From Comamonadaceae bacterium (GTDB lineage Bacteria; Pseudomonadota; Gammaproteobacteria; Burkholderiales; Burkholderiaceae_C): DNA of 64,000 bases. Location: positions 99,827 through 163,826 of the forward strand of contig JAIXOM010000023.1 in NCBI GenBank assembly GCA_027486755.1. The letters are read 5' to 3'. The position numbers and the translations under genes are program-made. The notes beneath the pieces were generated by a model. The model was not told where the DNA came from. It was given only the letters and a program-made list of their open reading frames with translations, and ran no database searches. Positions 50,267-59,822 of the stretch are shown here, piece after piece (position 1 is the first letter of the stretch; each line of letters opens with the position of its first letter).

Positions 50267-51139
50267 TTATTCGACCGCATCAGCCGGCTGGCGCAACAGC
50301 ATGGCCAGGGCAGTGGCGATGGTCTTGCGCAGCTCGCGCCTGTCGCAGATGAAGTCGATGGCGCCTTTTTCCTGCAGGAATTCGGCGCGCTGGAAGCCCT
50401 CGGGCAGTTTGACGCGCACCGTGCTCTCGATCACCCGCGGCCCGGCAAAGCCGATCAGCGCCTTGGGCTCGGCCACAACAATGTCGCCCATGAAGGCAAA
50501 ACCGGCGCTGACACCGCCCATGGTCGGGTCGGTGAGCACGCTGACATAGGGCAGGCCTTTTTTGGCCAGGCGCGTCAGGGCCGAGTTGGTCTTGGCCATC
50601 TGCATCAGTGAGAGCAAGCCTTCCTGCATGCGGGCGCCGCCGGTGGCAGTAAAGCAGATGAAGGGCACCTTCTGCTCGATGGCGGTGTGGACGCCACGCA
50701 CAAAGCGCTCCCCCACCACCGAGCCCATGGAGCCGCCCATGAAGTCAAATTCAAAACAGGCGGCCACCACGCCGATGCTGTGCACCGCCCCTCCCATGAC
50801 CACCAGCGCGTCGGTCTCGCCGGTGTTCTCCAGGGCTTCTTTGAGGCGCTCGGGGTATTTGCGGCTGTCCTTGAACTTCAGCGGATCGACCGGCAGCACC
50901 TCTTGGCCCAATTCATAGCGGCCTTCGGGGTCCAAGAAGGCGTCCAGCCGGGCGCGGGCGCTGATCCGGTGGTGATGGTTGCATTGCGGGCAGACATTCT
51001 GGTTCTTCTCCAGGTCGGTCTTGTAGAGCACCGCCTCGCAACTGGGGCACTTGATCCACAGGCCCTCTGGAACGCTGCGGCGCTCACTGGGGTCGGTGGG
51101 GGAAATCTTCGGGGGAAGCAGTTTGTCGAGCCAAGACAT
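50267..51139 (-). CDS. accD: Acetyl-CoA carboxylase carboxyltransferase beta subunit
   Basis: This 290-residue subunit has the N-terminal zinc ribbon C-P-S-C-E-A and C-P-Q-C-N-H-H (about 33-58), then the carboxyltransferase core [10 protein letters not shown] and T-G-G-A-R-M-Q-E-G. It makes malonyl-CoA with AccA. In related bacteria it directly follows trpA; here a two-gene MNT-HEPN module lies between. Confidence 0.96.
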   Translation of the reverse strand: MSWLDKLLPPKISPTDPSERRSVPEGLWIKCPSCEAVLYKTDLEKNQNVCPQCNHHHRISARARLDAFLDPEGRYELGQEVLPVDPLKFKDSRKYPERLKEALENTGETDALVVMGGAVHSIGVVAACFEFDFMGGSMGSVVGERFVRGVHTAIEQKVPFICFTATGGARMQEGLLSLMQMAKTNSALTRLAKKGLPYVSVLTDPTMGGVSAGFAFMGDIVVAEPKALIGFAGPRVIESTVRVKLPEGFQRAEFLQEKGAIDFICDRRELRKTIATALAMLLRQPADAVE

Positions 51140-51200
51140 AGGTGAGATCCGGTCAAAGGAGATGGCGGTCGAACAGCGACTTTGCAGCTACCTTCGTCGA

Positions 51201-51542
51201 TTATCCAGCAATGCCAGGCTGCGAAGGTCGCGCGGGCAACTCCAGTCCCACCCGATCGATATGCTCCCGCAGGGCAGGTTGGTCGATCATTTGCCAGACG
51301 GCCAGGTCCACCTTCCAGGGCAGCATCAAGTCATCGAGCGCCTGGTCGAGTGCGAGTTTTTCAGGCAGGTTCAAGTCTTGTGCGTCTATGCACAGGTCGA
51401 TGTCCGAGGCGGGCCTGAAGTTACCTTTCGCTCGGGAGCCAAACAATCGTGTTCGCGTGATTTTGGGTTGGGCGGCCAGCACGGCCGCGATGCGTGCCCA
51501 GGCTTTCGCTGGAATACCGCAGTGCAGGTCCGCATGGCTCAT
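51201..51542 (-). CDS. MNT-type minimal nucleotidyltransferase (toxin-antitoxin partner)
   Basis: This 113-residue polymerase-beta-like nucleotidyltransferase has the motif L-F-G-S-R-A-K-G-N-F-R-P-A-S-D-I-D-L with the G-S loop and the D-x-D metal pair, and a third Asp in K-V-D-L-A-V-W. In MNT-HEPN pairs this enzyme adds nucleotides to the HEPN toxin and silences it. It follows the HEPN gene by 14 nt. Confidence 0.87.
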   Translation of the reverse strand: MSHADLHCGIPAKAWARIAAVLAAQPKITRTRLFGSRAKGNFRPASDIDLCIDAQDLNLPEKLALDQALDDLMLPWKVDLAVWQMIDQPALREHIDRVGLELPARPSQPGIAG

Positions 51543-51556
51543 GGTCGAGGATCTTG

Positions 51557-51976
51557 TCAGACTTGCCTAGCCTTGCCGGACATGATTTGCTCAAACGCAT
51601 CGAACAAGGGCGCATAGCGCCCGGTAACGAGTCCAGCGATGGCGTCTGCCACAGCCTGGTTGTAGGTGTGTGAGGTCTGGTTACGGCTGCTGATCATTTC
51701 CATCCAGCCTTCACCGTCGCTGATGAGGCCCAGGGCAAATGCTGCCCGGCTCGCGTCTCGTGAGCCGCCAAGGTCAGGCGTGCCCTGGTAGGCCAGGTAG
51801 TCCTTCATCAGGTTCCAGGCCAACTCATGGGTGAATTCAAAGGCCTGGATTAATCCTTGCTGTTCGAGCCGCGAGAGGGGTCTGAGCCGAGACAGCTCGA
51901 CCGCTTCGCGCAGACGCTCCAGAGCCTGCTGGTAGTTTTGCAGACGCTGTTTCCAGCGGGTGTCGAGGTCGGCCAT
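51557..51976 (-). CDS. HEPN-type nucleotidyltransferase partner (HI0074-like)
   Basis: This 139-residue helical protein has the HEPN RX4H motif R-N-Q-T-S-H at about 102-107 and E-F-T-H-E-L-A-W-N-L-M-K-D-Y about 50. HEPN partners are either the RNase toxin or a substrate-binding subunit of the MNT enzyme. ATG 51976 was chosen over an upstream TTG because the extra 14 residues are not family-like. Confidence 0.85.
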   Translation of the reverse strand: MADLDTRWKQRLQNYQQALERLREAVELSRLRPLSRLEQQGLIQAFEFTHELAWNLMKDYLAYQGTPDLGGSRDASRAAFALGLISDGEGWMEMISSRNQTSHTYNQAVADAIAGLVTGRYAPLFDAFEQIMSGKARQV

Positions 51977-52032
51977 GGGGCGGTGTGGTGGACTGAGCGT
52001 GTTGGGCAGGCCTGACAAACTTGGTAAGGGCT

Positions 52033-52842
52033 TCAGGCGTCCAGTGCCGTGCGGATGTCTTGCATGAATTCCCGTGCCACGGCGCTCGCCTGTTGGCGGG
52101 GGGCGGCTTCGAGCAGCTGGATGATTTTGCTGCCGATCACCACCGCATCGGCGCTGCGGCCTATGGCCTTGGCCGTGGCGGCGTCGCGAATGCCAAAGCC
52201 CACACCCACCGGCACACTCACATGCGCGCGGATGCGCGGCAGCATCTTCTCGACCTCGTCGACGTTGAGCGTGCCGGCGCCGGTCACGCCCTTGAGCGAG
52301 ACGTAGTACACATAGCCCGAGGCGACTCTTGCCACCTGTGCCATGCGCTCGTCGGTGGAGGTGGGGGCGAGCAGGAAGATCAGGTCCATCTGCCGCTCGC
52401 GCAGCTTGGCGGCAAAGTCTTCACACTCTTCGGGCGGGTAATCGACGATGAGCATGCCGTCCACGCCGACCGCTGCCGCCTCGTTGACAAAAGCGTCGGC
52501 GCCGCGTTTGTGGTCGTAGGCTTCCACCGGGTTGGCATAGCCCATGAGCACCACCGGGGTGGTCTTGTCCTGCTGGCGGAAGGTTTTGACCATGGCCAGC
52601 ACCTGGGCCAGGCCCACGCCCATGGCCAGGGCCTTTTCCCCAGCTTTCTGAATCACTGGGCCGTCGGCCGAGGGGTCGGAAAACGGCACCCCTAGCTCGA
52701 TGATGTCGGCCCCGCCGGCCACCAGGGCGTGCATGAGCTCAGGGGTGATGTCGGCCTGCGGAAAGCCAGCAGTGACATAGGGGATCAGGGCCTTGCGGCC
52801 GTCTTTGGCCAGGGCGGCCATCACAGCGGCGATCCGGCTCAT
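52033..52842 (-). CDS. trpA: Tryptophan synthase alpha subunit
   Basis: This 269-residue TIM-barrel enzyme cleaves indole-3-glycerol phosphate. It has catalytic Glu in [10 protein letters not shown] and Asp in [10 protein letters not shown], plus G-F-G-I-R in the phosphate site. Its ATG overlaps the trpB stop (ATGA), favouring equal synthesis of the two subunits. Confidence 0.96.
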   Translation of the reverse strand: MSRIAAVMAALAKDGRKALIPYVTAGFPQADITPELMHALVAGGADIIELGVPFSDPSADGPVIQKAGEKALAMGVGLAQVLAMVKTFRQQDKTTPVVLMGYANPVEAYDHKRGADAFVNEAAAVGVDGMLIVDYPPEECEDFAAKLRERQMDLIFLLAPTSTDERMAQVARVASGYVYYVSLKGVTGAGTLNVDEVEKMLPRIRAHVSVPVGVGFGIRDAATAKAIGRSADAVVIGSKIIQLLEAAPRQQASAVAREFMQDIRTALDA

Positions 52843-54107
52843 GGCTTGAACTCCAGCGTGTGCACGCCGCCCTTGACGCCTTGGCCCTGGCAGGACGGGC
52901 GGCAGTAAAAATCGGCGTTGGACAGGTCGGCCACGGTGCCGATGTCTTTGTCGCCCCGGCCAGAGAGGTTGACCAAGATGGACTGGTCGCTGCGCATGGT
53001 TTTGGCCAGCTTCATGGCATAGGCCACCGCGTGGCTGGACTCCAGCGCGGGGATGATGCCCTCGGTGCGGCACAGGTAGTGGAAGGCTTCGAGAGCTTCC
53101 TTGTCGGTGATGCCCACGTATTGCGCCCGGCCGATGTCTTTGAGAAAGGCATGCTCCGGGCCGACGCCGGGGTAGTCCAGGCCGGCCGAGATGCTGTGTG
53201 TCTCAGTGACCTGCCCGTCTTCGTTCTGCAGCACGTAGGTGCGGTTGCCGTGCAACACGCCCGGGGTGCCGCGCTGCAATGAGGCTGAATGCTTGCCGCT
53301 GTCCATGCCTTCGCCAGCCGCCTCGACGCCGACCAACTGGGTGTTTTCGAAGCCGATGTAGGGGTGAAAGATGCCCATCGCATTGCTGCCGCCGCCCACG
53401 CAGGCCAGCACCGCGTCGGGCTGCTTGCCACCGGTCAGCAGCGGCATTTGTTCGATGCATTCCTTGCCGATCACGCTTTGAAAGTCGCGCACCATCATGG
53501 GGTAGGGGTGGGGGCCCGCCACCGTCCCGATGATGTAGAAGGTGTTGTCCACGTTGGCCACCCAGTCGCGCAGGGCTTCGTTGAGGGCGTCTTTGAGCGT
53601 CTTGCTGCCCGACTCCACCGGCACCACGGTGGCGCCCAGCAGCTTCATGCGGTAGACATTGGGGCTTTGGCGCTTGACGTCTTCGCTGCCCATATAGACC
53701 ACGCACTCCAGGCCGTAGCGGGCGCAGATGGTGGCCGTGGCCACGCCGTGCTGGCCGGCTCCGGTCTCGGCGATCACCCGGGGCTTGCCCATGCGTTTGG
53801 CGAGCATGGCCTGGCCTATGGTGTTGTTGATCTTGTGGGCGCCGGTGTGGTTGAGGTCTTCGCGCTTGAGGTAGATCTGTGCGCCGCCCATCTCGCGGCT
53901 CATGCGGGCGGCATGGTAGATCGGCGAGGGCCGGCCGACAAAGCGGGCGAGCTCGTCCTGGAACTCAGCCAGGAACTCGGGGTCGTGCTGATAGCGGGCG
54001 TAGGCCGCTTTGAGCTCGTTGATGGCGTGGGTCAGCGTCTCGGAGACGAAGCTGCCGCCATAGATGCCGAAGTGGCCTTTGGCGTCAGGTTGGTGGTAAT
54101 CGAACAT
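52839..54107 (-). CDS. trpB: Tryptophan synthase beta subunit
   Basis: This 422-residue PLP enzyme condenses indole with serine. It has the PLP Lys in [18 protein letters not shown] and the phosphate loop [11 protein letters not shown] 54107 (M-F-D-Y-H-Q-P-D) is the usual family start, and a TTG at 54119 is possible. The start lies 23 nt inside trpF, so translation is probably coupled. Confidence 0.96.
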   Translation of the reverse strand: MFDYHQPDAKGHFGIYGGSFVSETLTHAINELKAAYARYQHDPEFLAEFQDELARFVGRPSPIYHAARMSREMGGAQIYLKREDLNHTGAHKINNTIGQAMLAKRMGKPRVIAETGAGQHGVATATICARYGLECVVYMGSEDVKRQSPNVYRMKLLGATVVPVESGSKTLKDALNEALRDWVANVDNTFYIIGTVAGPHPYPMMVRDFQSVIGKECIEQMPLLTGGKQPDAVLACVGGGSNAMGIFHPYIGFENTQLVGVEAAGEGMDSGKHSASLQRGTPGVLHGNRTYVLQNEDGQVTETHSISAGLDYPGVGPEHAFLKDIGRAQYVGITDKEALEAFHYLCRTEGIIPALESSHAVAYAMKLAKTMRSDQSILVNLSGRGDKDIGTVADLSNADFYCRPSCQGQGVKGGVHTLEFKP

Positions 54108-54792
54108 GGCTGTGGGCAAGTTGCTCGTCGGCGGCGCGTACCGCAGCGACGAATTGGTGGATCTTGTCGGCGCTCTTGATGCCTTTGGACACCTCGACGC
54201 CGGAACTCACATCAACCGACAGCGTTTGACAACGCGGCCGGACTTGCGCGATGCCATCGGTCACATTTGCAGGCGTCAGTCCACCAGACAAGACGAGGTG
54301 AGCGTTGACGTTTGTTGGAAGGCGTGACCAATTGAATGTTTTTCCACCGCCGCCGTAGCCCTCGACATGGGCGTCGAGCAAGATGGCCTGGGCGGCACTG
54401 AACTCCTGGGCATATTCTAGGAGGTCAAAGCCTGGCCCGGCTGGTTCAGGGGCATCGCTGGCCGGCAGCCGCGCCGCCCGCAGGAAAGGCCGGCCGTAGC
54501 GGGTGCATTGTTCGGGCGATTCGTCGCCGTGAAACTGCAGCAAGGCCTGGGGCAGCAGGGCCAGGGCCTGGGCGATGAACTGGGGCTCGGCATTGACGAA
54601 AAGCAGCACCGGGGTCACAAAGGGCGGCAGACGCTGGGCCAGCTCGGCCGCTCGCTCTGGGCTCACAAAGCGGGCACTGGGCGCGTAAAGCACAAAACCC
54701 AGGGCATCGACCCCAGCGGCCACAGCCGCGTCCACATCGGCCTCGCGGGTCAGGCCGCAGACTTTGATGCGGGTGCGTTGGGCAGGGTTCAT
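54085..54792 (-). CDS. trpF: Phosphoribosylanthranilate isomerase
   Basis: This enzyme of about 235 residues has R-I-K-V-C-G-L-T-R with the catalytic Cys, the general-acid Asp region [11 protein letters not shown] and the phosphate site S-G-G-L-T-P-A-N-V and [12 protein letters not shown] 54792 overlaps the truA stop (ATGA). Confidence 0.95.
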   Translation of the reverse strand: MNPAQRTRIKVCGLTREADVDAAVAAGVDALGFVLYAPSARFVSPERAAELAQRLPPFVTPVLLFVNAEPQFIAQALALLPQALLQFHGDESPEQCTRYGRPFLRAARLPASDAPEPAGPGFDLLEYAQEFSAAQAILLDAHVEGYGGGGKTFNWSRLPTNVNAHLVLSGGLTPANVTDGIAQVRPRCQTLSVDVSSGVEVSKGIKSADKIHQFVAAVRAADEQLAHSHVRLPPT

Positions 54793-55571
54793 GGCAGCCA
54801 ATCATAGGCTGGCGAGCGCGTCGGCAGGCCCCAACGCTCCTCATAGACCGGCCCGAGAAAGTACAGCCCATCGGGCGAGAAGGTGGGCGCGGCCGCGTCG
54901 CGGTCGCGTGCCGCCAGTACCTCGCTCATGGAGGCGGCCGAGCGCATGCCCTGGCCGACCTGGATCAGGCAGCCCATCAGGTTGCGCACCATATGGTGCA
55001 GGAAGGCATTGGCCTCGAACTCGAAGCGCCAGTAAGCGCCGCGCTGGCTGATCTGGATGCGGCGCAGCGTCTTGACCGGGGTGTGCGACTGGCACTGCGC
55101 CGCCCGGAAAGAGGAAAAGTCGTGCTCGCCAATCAGCAGCGCCGCCGCCTGCTCCATCGCCGCTCGATTGAGCGGCCGAAACACCCAGCCCACCCGGCCC
55201 GCCTCGACGCTGGGGCGCACTGGCGATTCGAGCAGCACATAGGCATAGCGCCGGCCCAGGGCCTGGCTGCGGCAGTGAAAGTCGGCACTCATATGCCTGG
55301 CCCACTGCACCGCAATACCGCGAGGCAAAAGGCTGTTGGGCCCGCGCACCCAGGCGCCTTCTGGGCGCTCGGCCCCGGTGTCGAAGTGCACCACCTGCAT
55401 CAGTGCATGCACGCCAGCGTCAGTACGGCCGGCGCACATCGTGCGGATCGGCTCGTTACTGAAGCTGCTCAGGGCCTTTTCGAGCTGGTCTTGAACCGTG
55501 TTGCCCGAGGGCTGGCTTTGCCAGCCCTCATAGCCACCGCCCTCGTAGCTCAGACCCAGGGCCACTCTCAT
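54789..55571 (-). CDS. truA: tRNA pseudouridine synthase TruA
   Basis: This 260-residue enzyme modifies U38-40 of the tRNA anticodon arm. The catalytic Asp lies in C-A-G-R-T-D-A-G-V-H-A at about 47-57, unlike the degenerate synthase homologue at 15754. It starts M-R-V-A-L-G-L-S-Y and lies 13 bp after the fimV-like gene. Confidence 0.96.
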   Translation of the reverse strand: MRVALGLSYEGGGYEGWQSQPSGNTVQDQLEKALSSFSNEPIRTMCAGRTDAGVHALMQVVHFDTGAERPEGAWVRGPNSLLPRGIAVQWARHMSADFHCRSQALGRRYAYVLLESPVRPSVEAGRVGWVFRPLNRAAMEQAAALLIGEHDFSSFRAAQCQSHTPVKTLRRIQISQRGAYWRFEFEANAFLHHMVRNLMGCLIQVGQGMRSAASMSEVLAARDRDAAAPTFSPDGLYFLGPVYEERWGLPTRSPAYDWLP

Positions 55572-55584
55572 GCGCAGTCTCCGT

Positions 55585-56592
55585 TCATGACTCGCGCTTT
55601 TGGGGATCGTTCAGATCCAGGCTGATGCGGCTCAGGTCGAGCGGGCCGGCGCTTAGAGCCGCAGGCGCGGGGTGACGGGGCGCAGGCGCAGGCTCGCCCA
55701 GGTCTAGCGATGGCAGGGCGCCCAGATCGCTCAGTTTGGCCACGGCGGGCGGCGGCGCGCTGGCTTGGGGGGCGGGCTGGCTGCGAGGCGTGCGCGGACC
55801 CTCGTCATCGGGCAGGGCGGGACGGAAACGGCCTTGACTCGTGTCGGGTGTAGGCCCTGGCTGCGCCAGACGCGGGCTAGGGCGGGGCGCCGGCGCTTTG
55901 GGCGATTGTGCCGGGGCGCGCTCGCCGTCCTTGCGTTTGAAGACCAGCAGCAAAATCACTAATAAGGCTGCGCCCACGGAGATCAGCATCCAGGGGTCGA
56001 TCAGCCGGCCCTGCTGGCTTGTACTTGCCGCAAGCGCCGTGGGCGTGCTGGCCGTGGTTGCGGGTTGCGGTGCATTGGCTTGACCCCAGGGTTCGCTGGC
56101 AGCCCCGCTCGGACTTGCGGCTGCCTGGCTGGCGTCTGGCAAGGCTGCAGCGGCCGCTGCGCTTGCGTTCGGGCTGGGGCTCGGGATGGTGCGCCGCAGC
56201 GCCAACAGTTGCGTCCGCGCCTGCTCAGGCGAGACAGCCGTGGCCAGGGCCGCGCTGGGCAACTGTAATTTGAGGCTGCTTTGTAGTGTCTGGCTGGGCC
56301 CGCTCAGTTGCGGATTGAGGCGCAGCAGGGCCAGCAGGAATTGCTCGAAGCTGATGCCGGCGGGCACCTGTTCCAGCGCGATATCGGCCGGTGTCTGCCC
56401 GCTGGCGGGGCTGATGAAAGAAGGTGGGGCTGGCGGCGTTTGCGCCCAGGCAGACAGGCACAGCAGCAAGGCCACAAACAAGCTGGCCGCCGCTCTCAGC
56501 GCTTTCTGGGCACCGGCACGGGCCAGGGTCAGACCTTGCGGCTTGGGATACAGGGCAGTCGGGTACACGGCGGTGGGGCGCTCATTGGCCAT
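55585..56592 (-). CDS. Short FimV-like membrane protein
   Basis: This 335-residue protein occupies the fimV position between asd and truA. It has an N-terminal hydrophobic signal (A-A-S-L-F-V-A-L-L-L-C-L-S-A-W-A), a FimV N-domain-like part (P-A-G-I-S-F-E-Q-F-L-L-A-L-L-R-L-N-P), an Ala/Pro/Ser-rich linker and one transmembrane helix (W-M-L-I-S-V-G-A-A-L-L-V-I-L-L-L-V-F). A cytoplasmic tail with several D-L motifs follows. FimV proteins of this group are usually much longer, with a C-terminal TPR part that is absent here. It may act in cell-pole or pilus organisation. Confidence 0.75.
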   Translation of the reverse strand: MANERPTAVYPTALYPKPQGLTLARAGAQKALRAAASLFVALLLCLSAWAQTPPAPPSFISPASGQTPADIALEQVPAGISFEQFLLALLRLNPQLSGPSQTLQSSLKLQLPSAALATAVSPEQARTQLLALRRTIPSPSPNASAAAAAALPDASQAAASPSGAASEPWGQANAPQPATTASTPTALAASTSQQGRLIDPWMLISVGAALLVILLLVFKRKDGERAPAQSPKAPAPRPSPRLAQPGPTPDTSQGRFRPALPDDEGPRTPRSQPAPQASAPPPAVAKLSDLGALPSLDLGEPAPAPRHPAPAALSAGPLDLSRISLDLNDPQKRES

Positions 56593-56671
56593 GAAATAAA
56601 CAGTGTGCAAGCTGACCTTAACACCAAAAACGCCCGGGCGACCACGGCCCGCCCGGGCTGCGGCAGCTGCA

Positions 56672-57802
56672 TTAGTCCGCAAGCAAGATGCGCAGCATCC
56701 TGCGCAGCGGCTCGGCCGCGCCCCACAGCAGCTGGTCGCCGATGGTGAAGGCGCCCAGGTACTCCGGACCCATGGCCATCTTGCGCAGGCGGCCCACCGG
56801 GATGGTCATGGTGCCGGTCACCGCCACCGGGGTCAGGTGCTTCATGGTGGCCTCACGGGTGTTGGCGACCACTTGAACCCATTCGTTGTCGGCGGCGATC
56901 ATGGCTTCAATATCAGCCAGCGGCACGTCTTTCCTGAGCTTGAAGGTCAGGGCCTGGCTGTGGCAGCGCATGGCGCCGATCCGCACACAAAAGCCATCCA
57001 CCGGCACCGCCGGACTGCCGAAGCCCTCGCCCTGGCCCAGGATCTTGTTGGTCTCGGCCATGCCCTTCCACTCTTCTTTAGACATGCCATTGCCCAGGTC
57101 TTTGTCGATCCAGGCAATGAGCGAGCCGCCCAGGGGCACGCCGAATTGCGCGGTTTCCTCGGCGCTGAGGCTGCGCTGCTTGGCAATGATCTGGCGGTCA
57201 ATCTCCAAAATAGCGCTCTTGGGGTCGTCCAGCAGGGACTTGACCTCGGCGTTGAGCGTTCCGTATTGCGTGAGAAGTTCGCGCATATGTTGGGCGCCGC
57301 CGCCCGAGGCCGCCTGGTAGGTCTGGGTGCTCATCCACTCGACCAGACCGGCCTTGTAGAGTGCGCCCACGCCCATGAGCATGCAGCTGACGGTGCAATT
57401 GCCGCCGACCCAGTTCAGGCCGCCCTTGCTCAGGGCGCTCTTGATGACTGGCATATTGACCGGATCCAGGATGAGGACCGCGTCCTCGTTCATGCGCAGG
57501 GTCGAGGCCGCGTCTATCCAGTGGCCCTTCCAGCCGGCTGCCCGCAGCAGGGGAAACACCTCGCTGGTGTAGTCGCCGCCCTGGCAGGTGATGATGATGT
57601 CGCACTTTTTCAGGGCGGCAATGTCTTTGGCGTCCTTGAGCGTGGTTTCGTTCTTGGCCATGGCCGGCGCCTTGCCGCCTGCGTCCGAGGTGGAAAAAAA
57701 CACCGGCTCGATCAGATCGAAGTCATTTTCCTGTGTCATGCGGTCCATCAGGACCGAGCCGACCATGCCGCGCCAGCCGACCAAACCTACCAACTTGCTC
57801 AT
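56672..57802 (-). CDS. asd: Aspartate-semialdehyde dehydrogenase
   Basis: This 376-residue enzyme reduces aspartyl phosphate to the semialdehyde, the branch point to lysine, threonine, isoleucine and methionine. It has the NADP loop G-W-R-G-M-V-G-S about 9-16, the catalytic Cys in G-G-N-C-T-V-S-C and [10 protein letters not shown] with the active-site Arg and His. A T-run and a Thr/Ile/Lys-coding short frame lie just upstream. Confidence 0.96.
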   Translation of the reverse strand: MSKLVGLVGWRGMVGSVLMDRMTQENDFDLIEPVFFSTSDAGGKAPAMAKNETTLKDAKDIAALKKCDIIITCQGGDYTSEVFPLLRAAGWKGHWIDAASTLRMNEDAVLILDPVNMPVIKSALSKGGLNWVGGNCTVSCMLMGVGALYKAGLVEWMSTQTYQAASGGGAQHMRELLTQYGTLNAEVKSLLDDPKSAILEIDRQIIAKQRSLSAEETAQFGVPLGGSLIAWIDKDLGNGMSKEEWKGMAETNKILGQGEGFGSPAVPVDGFCVRIGAMRCHSQALTFKLRKDVPLADIEAMIAADNEWVQVVANTREATMKHLTPVAVTGTMTIPVGRLRKMAMGPEYLGAFTIGDQLLWGAAEPLRRMLRILLAD

Positions 57803-57815
57803 GTCATCGCCCTTT

Positions 57816-57890
57816 CAAAAAAACAGGTCCACGCCTGACTGTCTTGCCCGGCTCGTCTGGCCGGGGAGGGCGCACGACGAACCGGAGCTG
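57816..57890 (-). promoter_or_regulatory. Candidate transcription attenuator before asd
   Basis: On the minus strand two mutually exclusive stems are possible: 57876-57883 with 57850-57857 (8 bp, one G-T), or 57860-57865 with 57847-57852 (6 bp, GC only). Then CAGG/CCTG (57834-57837 with 57824-57827) is followed by seven T (57817-57823), directly before the asd ribosome site. The last stem is short, so the element is tentative. Confidence 0.45.
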
Positions 57891-57891
57891 C

Positions 57892-57993
57892 TCAGCCCTT
57901 GATGGTCGTGGTTTTAATGGTCTGCGCGCGCGCGAACCGGTCTGCCGGGGCGGCAGAAGCGGTGTTCTGATTGAACAGGCGAGCGGCGATCAT
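57892..57993 (-). CDS. Putative regulatory leader peptide of asd
   Basis: A 33-codon frame begins M-I-A-A-R-L-F-N-Q-N and ends Q-T-I-K-T-T-T-I-K-G. Eight of its last ten codons are Thr, Ile or Lys, three end products made through Asd. The stop lies 89 bp upstream of asd. A TACAAT -10-like box at 58002-58007 (minus strand) ends 8 nt before the ATG, so the message may be nearly leaderless. No ribosome site is visible. This resembles classical amino-acid attenuation leaders, but that is inference. Confidence 0.5.
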   Translation of the reverse strand: MIAARLFNQNTASAAPADRFARAQTIKTTTIKG

Positions 57994-58204
57994 GGTTGTT
58001 AATTGTAGCGGAGCCCATAGCCGCCCTTTGCCGACATTTAGGGTGTGCGCTTCAATATCGAAGGCCCGCCTCCTCCCCTTGGAAATCGTCTTTTCATCAG
58101 GCTTTACAAAATAGCGCTTGTAAGCCGTGTTGCAAGACTCATTTGATGGGGCCTCGGCCCGTACTACTGGCCGAGAAAATCACATGCACTTTGGGAGTAC
58201 CGGT

Positions 58205-58678
58205 ATGAGCACCACCTTGCGATTGACCCTGGGCCCGCAGGCCGCGCAGCTGCACGATGTGCAGACCGGGGCTTTGGTGGCTCGCATTGAAGCTGGCTAC
58301 GAGGCCATGCGCAGTCGTCATTTTGGCCAGGCCCGCCTAAGCGCGGGTGCGCTGGAGCGTGCGATTGAATGGACCGAAGACCAGATACAGGCCGCGCATG
58401 CGGCCATACCGGCCGGCGCGCGCCTGTGCACCAGCGAGAGCGATGTGCGCCTGATCGCCCGCGCGGCCGGGTTGAGCGCCGATGCGCCCCTGCTGCATGT
58501 CGAGGCGGTGGAGCAGACCTTCAGCCGCTTGGTGCTGCAGGCCTTTGGCCAGTCCCCCCATCAGGAGGACCTGCCCGGCGAGCCGCGCGTATTTGCCACC
58601 GTGGTGCTGCTGCGCGAGCTGCTGCATCACCTGCGCTTTGGGCAAATTCAGATCGAGGCCGACCCGGCGCAGGCCTGA
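58205..58678 (+). CDS. Hypothetical protein
   Basis: This 157-residue protein of unknown family starts M-S-T-T-L-R-L-T-L-G-P. It is predicted mostly helical, with A-L-E-R-A-I-E-W-T-E-D-Q-I and L-L-R-E-L-L-H-H-L-R-F-G-Q-I. No signal peptide, membrane segment or nucleotide-binding motif is seen. It is divergent from the asd leader. The downstream genes are on the same strand but about 200 bp away. The frame is supported by regular codon usage only. Confidence 0.65.
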   Translation: MSTTLRLTLGPQAAQLHDVQTGALVARIEAGYEAMRSRHFGQARLSAGALERAIEWTEDQIQAAHAAIPAGARLCTSESDVRLIARAAGLSADAPLLHVEAVEQTFSRLVLQAFGQSPHQEDLPGEPRVFATVVLLRELLHHLRFGQIQIEADPAQA

Positions 58679-58886
58679 GGCCTGTTTGCTAGTTTGCGCA
58701 GAGCACTGAGGGCGGCAGCCTCTCGGCCTTGGCGACGTCCGCGCTCCAGGGCCGAAGCGGTTGGTAATATCATTCGCTGCCCAAAGCTCAGGGCCCGAAG
58801 TCTTGATGAGGGCCGAGCCAATCATCGTTTTACCCTGGGCTGTTTAAACCCCTGGAAAGCCGTCGGGCACTTGAGCGGGAATGAAT

Positions 58887-59789
58887 ATGCGTGACGAAAC
58901 CTTCACCGAGCGCTTGCGCGCCATTGGCACGCGCTGGCAGCGCGATATCCGCAGCGCCGGCGATGACACCAAGGACCTGTACCTGCCCCTGGTCGCGCGC
59001 GGTCCGCGTGAGGGCGTTCGGGTCCTGCGTGACTTGGCTTATGGCGCCCATCCACGTCAGCGGCTTGACGTCTACCAGCCGGCTGGTGCGCACCGTGCGG
59101 GCGTGGTGGTGTTCATCCACGGCGGCGCCTTTGTGCGCGGCGCCAAGGACATCAACGACGAGATGTATGGCAACGTCCTGATCTGGTTTGCCAGGCAGGG
59201 CTACTTGGGCATCAATCTGGGTTACCGGCTGGCGCCGGAGTCCCCCTATCCTGGCGGCGCGGTCGATATCGCGCTGGCTTGCCAGTGGCTGACCGAGCAT
59301 GTCGCCGAATATGGCGGCAACCCGCAGCGCATCTGCCTGGTGGGCCATTCTGCAGGCGGAACCCATGTGGGGACCCTGATTGGCGACCCCGTGCTGCGGC
59401 AGGAGTTTGATCCGGACGGCCGCCACGGGGTGTGCTGCGCGGTGCTGGTGTCGGCCCGCCTGCGGGCCGATGACCTGCCGGTCAATCCCAATGTGGGCGG
59501 CGTGGCGGCCTATTTTGGTTCGGACAGTAGCGCTTACGATGCGCGCTCGCCGGTGACCCATGCTGCCAAGGTGGCCATGCCCGTGCTGGTGGCCAATGCC
59601 GAATTTGAAAACCCTCTGCTCGATTTGTACGGGCTGGAATACGCGCTGGCCGTGGGCCGGGCCCGCGGCGTGGCGCCGCTGCACCTGGCTTTGGCCGACC
59701 ATAACCATGTGTCTATGGTGACGCACTTCAATACCGAGGAGCAATTCCTGGGTGAGCAGATCCTCGCATTTTTTGAGCGCGCCGGCTGA
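58887..59789 (+). CDS. Alpha/beta-hydrolase (esterase/formamidase-like)
   Basis: This 300-residue hydrolase has the oxyanion-hole motif F-I-H-G-G-A-F at about 78-84, the nucleophile elbow G-H-S-A-G-G at about 153-158 and a C-terminal D-H-N-H-V-S-M with the catalytic His. It resembles HSL/BD-FAE esterases and kynurenine formamidases. ATG 58887 has GGGA 6 nt upstream and is preferred over 58881. The substrate is unknown. Confidence 0.87.
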   Translation: MRDETFTERLRAIGTRWQRDIRSAGDDTKDLYLPLVARGPREGVRVLRDLAYGAHPRQRLDVYQPAGAHRAGVVVFIHGGAFVRGAKDINDEMYGNVLIWFARQGYLGINLGYRLAPESPYPGGAVDIALACQWLTEHVAEYGGNPQRICLVGHSAGGTHVGTLIGDPVLRQEFDPDGRHGVCCAVLVSARLRADDLPVNPNVGGVAAYFGSDSSAYDARSPVTHAAKVAMPVLVANAEFENPLLDLYGLEYALAVGRARGVAPLHLALADHNHVSMVTHFNTEEQFLGEQILAFFERAG

Positions 59790-59822
59790 GGTGCGCTCAT
59801 CGGTGGTGTCAGCCAGAGCCCC

